From: Chloroflexota bacterium
GTDB lineage: Bacteria > Chloroflexota > UBA5177 > JANWHV01
Assembly: GCA_025924845.1 (NCBI GenBank)
Contig: JAICHN010000058.1
Span: 1 to 16,909 of the forward strand
Direction of reading: 5' to 3'
DNA length: 16,909 bases
The position numbers and the translations under genes were made by a program. A model generated the notes under the pieces. That model saw nothing but the letters and a program-made list of their open reading frames with translations. It did not search any database and was not told the origin of the DNA. The stretch's first letter is position 1. Each line of letters opens with the position of its first letter. Below, piece by piece: positions 13,112-16,909 of the stretch.

Positions 13112-14742
13112 CAGGGAAACTGAAGGGTTACCGGCAACTCAATCAGGGTTGGCCTGTCCGCCGCCCAGGCATCCAAAAGCGCGCCTTGCAGGTCATAGGG
13201 TCGCTCAATGCGGACCCCGTAAGCATGGCAGGCCCTGGCAAGAGCAGGGAAGTCCGGGGTGTCGAGGGCCACGGCGGTGTGCCTGCCGCCGAAGCGCTTA
13301 GTCTGATTCTCGCGCACCGATCCATAGGCGGCATCGTTGAAGACGACCACCGGAAGGTTAAGACCCAGTGACACTGCCGTCATGAGTTCCTGACAGGTGA
13401 ACATGAACCCACCGTCGCCGCACAGGGCCACCACCGGTCGGTTTGGAAAGGCTACCTTGGCGCCGATTGCCGCCGGCAGAGCGAAGCCCAGCGTGCAAAA
13501 CTGCATGGGAAACTGCCAGCCGCGTGGTTGTTCAATGGGCAGGTAACGCCCAGCCCAAAAGCAGAACAAGCAGTTATCGCCGGTCACTATAACGTTGCTG
13601 GATAGGACTTGCCGCAGGGCTTGTAAAGTCTCATGCACGATAGGCGAACGCTCCCGTACGCTGGATTCGATTCGCGCCCGAATGTCACGGCGGTAGTCGC
13701 GCCGAGCACTCAGATCACGTGACGCTCCGGCCAGGCTCAAAGCGACTAAGGCCGCTAAGCGCTCCAGTACCTCCCCAGCGTCGCCGGTGAGAGCCAGATC
13801 CACCGGTACGGTACGCCCGAACGCCTTTGGATCGGCGTCGATCTGAATCAAAGCAGGGGCGATCGGCACTCGTCCCCATGACGCGGTACGCAGCGTGAAG
13901 CGGGTGCCGATGGCCAGCATCACGTCGGCTTCGGTTAGGGCCTGCGATTCGCGCACCTCCTTCGCCCAGGCGCACCCCAGGCATAGCGGATGCTGGTCGG
14001 GAAGCGCCCCCTTTCCTTTGATGCTGGTGGCCACCGGAGCACCCAACAACTCGGCCAGTCGCGCCAGAGCGCCGGAGGCATCAGCGCTGATCACTCCCCA
14101 GCCCGCGTAAATCACCGGGCGGTCGGCCGCGCATAAGAGCGCCGCCGCGCGAGTGAGCGCTTCTTCGTCCACGGCGGCGGGCGCCAGGGCACTTGGTGCG
14201 GTATGGAACGCCGGCAGATCCGCTTCATCGTCCAATAGGTCCAGCGGAATCTCGATATAGGCGGGAGTTGGGCGGCCACGGGCGAGATGGGCCATCGCGG
14301 CATCAATGGTGGGGCCGATATCCGCCGCCCGCGTCACCTGGGCCGTCCAGTCGGTGACGGCGTCGAAAGCACCGCGTTGGTCGCGCATCTCATGCAAAAA
14401 CCCTAGCCCCTTACCCAGATAAGGGCGGGGAATCTGGCTACTGATCACGAGCAGCGGGCTGGAATCGTTGTAAGCGCCCCCAACCGCCGTGAGTACGTTG
14501 GCGGCGCCCGGTCCGGTAACGGTGAGCACGACGCCGGGCTTGCCCGAGGCACGCGCATAACCGTCCGCCATGTAGCCCGCGCCGCCCTCGTGCCGTGCCG
14601 TCACGATGCGGATTCCAGGTTCATCGCGCAGGGCATCGTAGATTGCCAGGGTATGGGCGCCCGGAATGCCGAACACCGCCTCCACGCCGTGGGCCTTCAG
14701 GGCACTCACCACCGCCTGCCCGCCCGTTCTCCTGGTCTCCAT
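13111..14742 (-). CDS. Thiamine-diphosphate-dependent enzyme, acetolactate synthase large-subunit-like
   Basis: 543-aa member of the acetolactate synthase/2-oxo-acid decarboxylase family, which acts on a 2-oxo acid through ThDP and Mg2+. The Pyr domain (1-170) carries the catalytic glutamate E52 in TARHEGGAGYMADGYARA. The central domain (about 190-335) follows. The PP domain (about 370-543) has the cofactor motif starting GDGG (442-445) and ending NDAAYG (469-474). It is not clearly a biosynthetic AHAS: no regulatory-subunit gene (ilvN) or ilvC is adjacent and it is shorter than IlvB. Related enzymes such as 5-guanidino-2-oxopentanoate decarboxylase or other 2-oxo-acid decarboxylases are equally possible. 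AAGGAG lies 12 nt before the ATG, a slightly long spacing. The YbjQ-domain gene lies 127 nt upstream on the same strand. Confidence 0.9.
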   Translation of the reverse strand: METRRTGGQAVVSALKAHGVEAVFGIPGAHTLAIYDALRDEPGIRIVTARHEGGAGYMADGYARASGKPGVVLTVTGPGAANVLTAVGGAYNDSSPLLVISSQIPRPYLGKGLGFLHEMRDQRGAFDAVTDWTAQVTRAADIGPTIDAAMAHLARGRPTPAYIEIPLDLLDDEADLPAFHTAPSALAPAAVDEEALTRAAALLCAADRPVIYAGWGVISADASGALARLAELLGAPVATSIKGKGALPDQHPLCLGCAWAKEVRESQALTEADVMLAIGTRFTLRTASWGRVPIAPALIQIDADPKAFGRTVPVDLALTGDAGEVLERLAALVALSLAGASRDLSARRDYRRDIRARIESSVRERSPIVHETLQALRQVLSSNVIVTGDNCLFCFWAGRYLPIEQPRGWQFPMQFCTLGFALPAAIGAKVAFPNRPVVALCGDGGFMFTCQELMTAVSLGLNLPVVVFNDAAYGSVRENQTKRFGGRHTAVALDTPDFPALARACHAYGVRIERPYDLQGALLDAWAADRPTLIELPVTLQFP

Positions 14743-14869
14743 TATGTCACTGTGCTCCTTCTTCGCATTCCACGGCTTCCTTGCGGCGGCTCAGTAGGCC
14801 AATGAGCGATTGCCCGTTTCCCTGCACGGGCGATACTTCTGTGCAAGGCCACTCGCTCCGCCACCCGCC

Positions 14870-15739
14870 CTAACCACCGGTCGGAGTCACGGCGGCGGCG
14901 TGAACCACGGAGGGCGGATGATGATCGGCATTGAGCGACATGGTAATCTGAGGCGAGGCGATGATATGGTCCGCGGACGTACTGGTGATCGCCGTGCCCA
15001 CGGCAAGAAACTCGATCACGTGGCTGCTCCAGCTATGCGTACTCTCGTGGATGTTGGCACCGACAATCCCTTCGGCCCCTACCGCGTCCGCTTCATGCTG
15101 CATGCGCTCCATGGCCACCTCACGGGCATCATACAGAGCCTGCGTGAAGTTCGGCATCTCCACGTTCCTCCCGATCTGCTGAAACCACTGCCCGAATGAC
15201 TGGTGCGCCACGTGGTACACGCAGGTACCGAACACGAGGGCGATCGGCATATAGCCGGCGCGCAGGAGGGTCCAGAAGTCCTGCCCGGAGAGGTCGGAAG
15301 TAAAGGGCTTGCCGTTCGGCTGACGACGACTCCGGCCGTCGCGCGACTTCACGGCGGTGCCGATCGCCTTAAATTCGGCCAGATTGGCGCCCCAACTGTA
15401 CCGCCCTACCACCAGGCGTACCCCGACCACGCCGTCCGCCCCCAGCACATGCGCTTCCTCTTCCATGCGCCGCATTGCCAGTTCACGCGCGTGATACATG
15501 GCCTGGGTGAGCACATCCATCTCCATGTTCTGGCGGAGGCGGGCCACTTGCAGGCCGATATGGTAGATACTGGTGCCGACCACCAGGCCCAACGGTTCGA
15601 AGCCGGCCTCCTTTACCAGGAGAAACTCGCTGACCGTCAGATCGCTGGTAAAAAGCTGTTTCCTTCCGCCCTCGCCGCGCATCCCCCGCAAGCGCTCCAG
15701 GGCATGTGGTGGTATGCCTTGCTCCTGTTCGGCGGCCAT
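14870..15739 (-). CDS. Tandem YbjQ/UPF0145-type (putative heavy-metal-binding) domain protein
   Basis: 289-aa soluble protein made of two copies of a YbjQ-like domain (PF01906 type). Copy 1 is about 28-131 and copy 2 about 144-252, aligned through FTSDLTVSEFLLVKEAGFEP/FTSDLSGQDFWTLLRAGYMP, VVGTSIYHIG/VFGTCVYHVA, TQAMYHARELAMRRM/TQALYDAREVAMERM and GADGVVGVRL/GAEGIVGANI. The C-terminus (about 253-289) is low in order with several His. I chose the ATG at 15739 because AAGGAGG lies about 9 nt upstream; a start at 15781 would add an Arg-rich run. The family is often named 'heavy-metal-binding' from its oligomeric structure, but no biochemical role is established; only one Cys is present in copy 2. 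It is divergent from the M24 peptidase gene. Confidence 0.88.
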   Translation of the reverse strand: MAAEQEQGIPPHALERLRGMRGEGGRKQLFTSDLTVSEFLLVKEAGFEPLGLVVGTSIYHIGLQVARLRQNMEMDVLTQAMYHARELAMRRMEEEAHVLGADGVVGVRLVVGRYSWGANLAEFKAIGTAVKSRDGRSRRQPNGKPFTSDLSGQDFWTLLRAGYMPIALVFGTCVYHVAHQSFGQWFQQIGRNVEMPNFTQALYDAREVAMERMQHEADAVGAEGIVGANIHESTHSWSSHVIEFLAVGTAITSTSADHIIASPQITMSLNADHHPPSVVHAAAVTPTGG

Positions 15740-15899
15740 GAACTGCTCCCTCCTTCGGCGGCCGGTTCGAGCGGCCGGCAATCGCCAGGTTCAAGGTACC
15801 GCGAATCCGCGTATGAACCGCGCTCGCTGTACCATGAGCGTGGATGGACACGAGAATACCTGATCCGGATCGCGTTGAGTACACAGGGAGTGTGAGGCG

Positions 15900-16909
15900 A
15901 TGGCAACGGCGACAACTATGGCCTATCCTCGCGCGGCGAGAATGCGGCAAGCATTGGGCGCGTCGGGAATCGACTTGTTGGCCCTGGCGCCAACCAACAA
16001 TCTGCGCTACGCTCTGGGAGGCTTTGCCCCGCCCGGCGACGAGCGCTTTTGCGCCCTATTGATCACGGCGGAAGGCATCGCGATGGTCATCCCCTCGCTT
16101 AATCTGCAACAGGCCCGCGAGAACGTGAGCGGCGTGCCCTTTTACCCCTACGCGGACGAGGCGGGGCCTTCGGCCGCGCTGGCCGAGGCACTGCGCTTAC
16201 TGCATGCCTCGCATGCGGCCACCGTGGCCGTAGACGAGGAAATGTATGCCGACCACCTGCTTGTGTTGCAGGCCGCCCTACCAAACGCGAAGTATCGTCG
16301 TGCCGGCGAGGTTGTGGCTCCCCTGCGCTCCCGGAAGGACGCGGCCGAGATCCAGGCCCTGAAGGCTGCCGCCGCGACCGCCGACGCCGGGGTACTGGCC
16401 GTCTACGAGGCGTTGCGGCCCGGCATCACCGAGACCCAACTCGTGGAGGTGGCGAGCGCGGCGATGCGCCGCGCCGGAGCCGACGCGGTTGCCTTCGCCG
16501 GCATAGGGGCCGGTCCCCATACCGCCCTACCCCATCATCATCCCGGTCAGACCGCGCTCCGCCCCGGCGACATGGTGTTCATCGACATCGGTAGTACGCT
16601 GAACGGCTATTGCTCCGACATTACCCGTATGGCCGTCGTGGAGGGCGCCGCGCCCGACCCGGAGTTTGCCCGCGTCCGCGCCGTGGTCGAGGCGGCGGTA
16701 CAGGCGGCGCTCGCCGCGGCCCGACCCGGCGTTACGGCACGCTCGGTGGACGCGGCGGCGCGGGACGTGATCACCGACGCCGGCTACGGCGACAACTTCG
16801 TTCACCGAACCGGGCATGGGCTTGGCCTGTCCGTACACGAGCCGCCTTATATCACCAGTACGGAGGATCTGGTGCTGGACGAAGGGATGGTGTTCAGTAT
16901 CGAACCCGG
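15900..16909 (+). CDS. M24B family Xaa-Pro peptidase (aminopeptidase P/prolidase-like), 3' end cut by window edge
   Basis: Cytoplasmic dinuclear-metal peptidase cleaving Xaa-Pro bonds. The frame opens at the ATG at 15900, preceded by AGGGAG 9 nt upstream, and runs open to the window edge (336 codons). Residues 1-135 form the creatinase-type N-terminal domain, with LLALAPTNNLRYALGGF at its start. The pita-bread catalytic domain follows from the segment RSRKDAAEIQALKAAA. Metal ligands are in place: D229 in VFIDIGST, D240 in CSDITRMAV (11 residues later, as usual), H306 in RTGHGLGLSVHEPP and E335 in SIEP. H313 is the conserved second histidine. The last glutamate ligand would lie beyond the window, with about 30-45 residues missing. 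Substrate choice between PepP and PepQ type is not determined. Confidence 0.94.
   Translation, partial: MATATTMAYPRAARMRQALGASGIDLLALAPTNNLRYALGGFAPPGDERFCALLITAEGIAMVIPSLNLQQARENVSGVPFYPYADEAGPSAALAEALRLLHASHAATVAVDEEMYADHLLVLQAALPNAKYRRAGEVVAPLRSRKDAAEIQALKAAAATADAGVLAVYEALRPGITETQLVEVASAAMRRAGADAVAFAGIGAGPHTALPHHHPGQTALRPGDMVFIDIGSTLNGYCSDITRMAVVEGAAPDPEFARVRAVVEAAVQAALAAARPGVTARSVDAAARDVITDAGYGDNFVHRTGHGLGLSVHEPPYITSTEDLVLDEGMVFSIEP

Noticed and set aside
14809..14834. Imperfect hairpin (GCCCG/CGGGC core) between the YbjQ and ThDP-enzyme genes
   Set aside because: Short 5-bp core, 10-nt loop and no T-tract on either strand, so it is not a supportable terminator.
15748..15780. Direct repeat GCGGCCGG and partial hairpin between the YbjQ and M24 genes
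   Set aside because: Only 8 bp, GC-rich, and easily arising by chance at this base composition.

Overview
This 16.9 kb window is GC-rich bacterial chromosome with short intergenic gaps, Shine-Dalgarno-led genes and sigma70-type promoters. The gene set (LepA, a BlaI/M56 pair, a His-rich 'HIHAH' membrane protein, a tandem YbjQ-type protein, an Hsp20 with an HspR/HAIR-like operator) suggests a high-GC, Chloroflexota-like (possibly Thermomicrobia-type) or actinobacterial genome. That placement is inference from gene style only. I see no tRNA, rRNA, CRISPR array, insertion sequence or phage gene.

Layout. (1) 1-4.2 kb is metabolic and housekeeping: a phytanoyl-CoA dioxygenase-family gene (minus, cut by the left edge), a class III aminotransferase behind a terminator-like leader, and lepA (elongation factor 4) behind a foldable leader. 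(2) 4.3-6.5 kb is a minus-strand metal-resistance operon read from the right: an ArsR/SmtB sensor with both CadC-type cysteines and CzrA-type histidines, a CzcD-like cation diffusion facilitator, and a second small CDF-like transporter with a Cys/Gly tail. (3) 6.5-11.2 kb looks like a BlaI-type regulatory island. It has a BlaI/MecI/CopY repressor overlapping a BlaR1-like M56 metalloprotease that lacks a beta-lactam sensor, a damaged minus-strand ccdA-redoxin pair, a membrane-anchored His-rich protein of unknown function, and an ArsP/UPF0718-type permease with His/Met-rich segments. CTAC/GTAG dyads lie in the blaI promoter and again in the promoter of the His-rich protein gene, which suggests one regulon. 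(4) 11.2-13.1 kb holds an EamA-type exporter (minus) and an Hsp20 chaperone (plus), each with a recognisable promoter; hsp20 ends in a 27-bp hairpin shared with the next convergent gene. (5) 13.1-16.9 kb holds a ThDP-dependent acetolactate-synthase-like enzyme and a tandem YbjQ-domain protein (both minus), then the start of an M24 Xaa-Pro peptidase (plus, cut by the right edge).

How the parts may work together. Regions 2 and 3 are neighbouring envelope/metal modules. The first is a classic ArsR-controlled zinc/cadmium/lead/cobalt efflux operon. The second pairs a BlaI repressor and a membrane protease with an extracytoplasmic His-rich protein and a permease. I propose it as a metal (perhaps copper) or envelope-redox stress system; it is the most novel candidate here. 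The ccdA-redoxin pair inside it appears to have lost a central segment by deletion, so the thiol-redox arm is probably non-functional in this genome.
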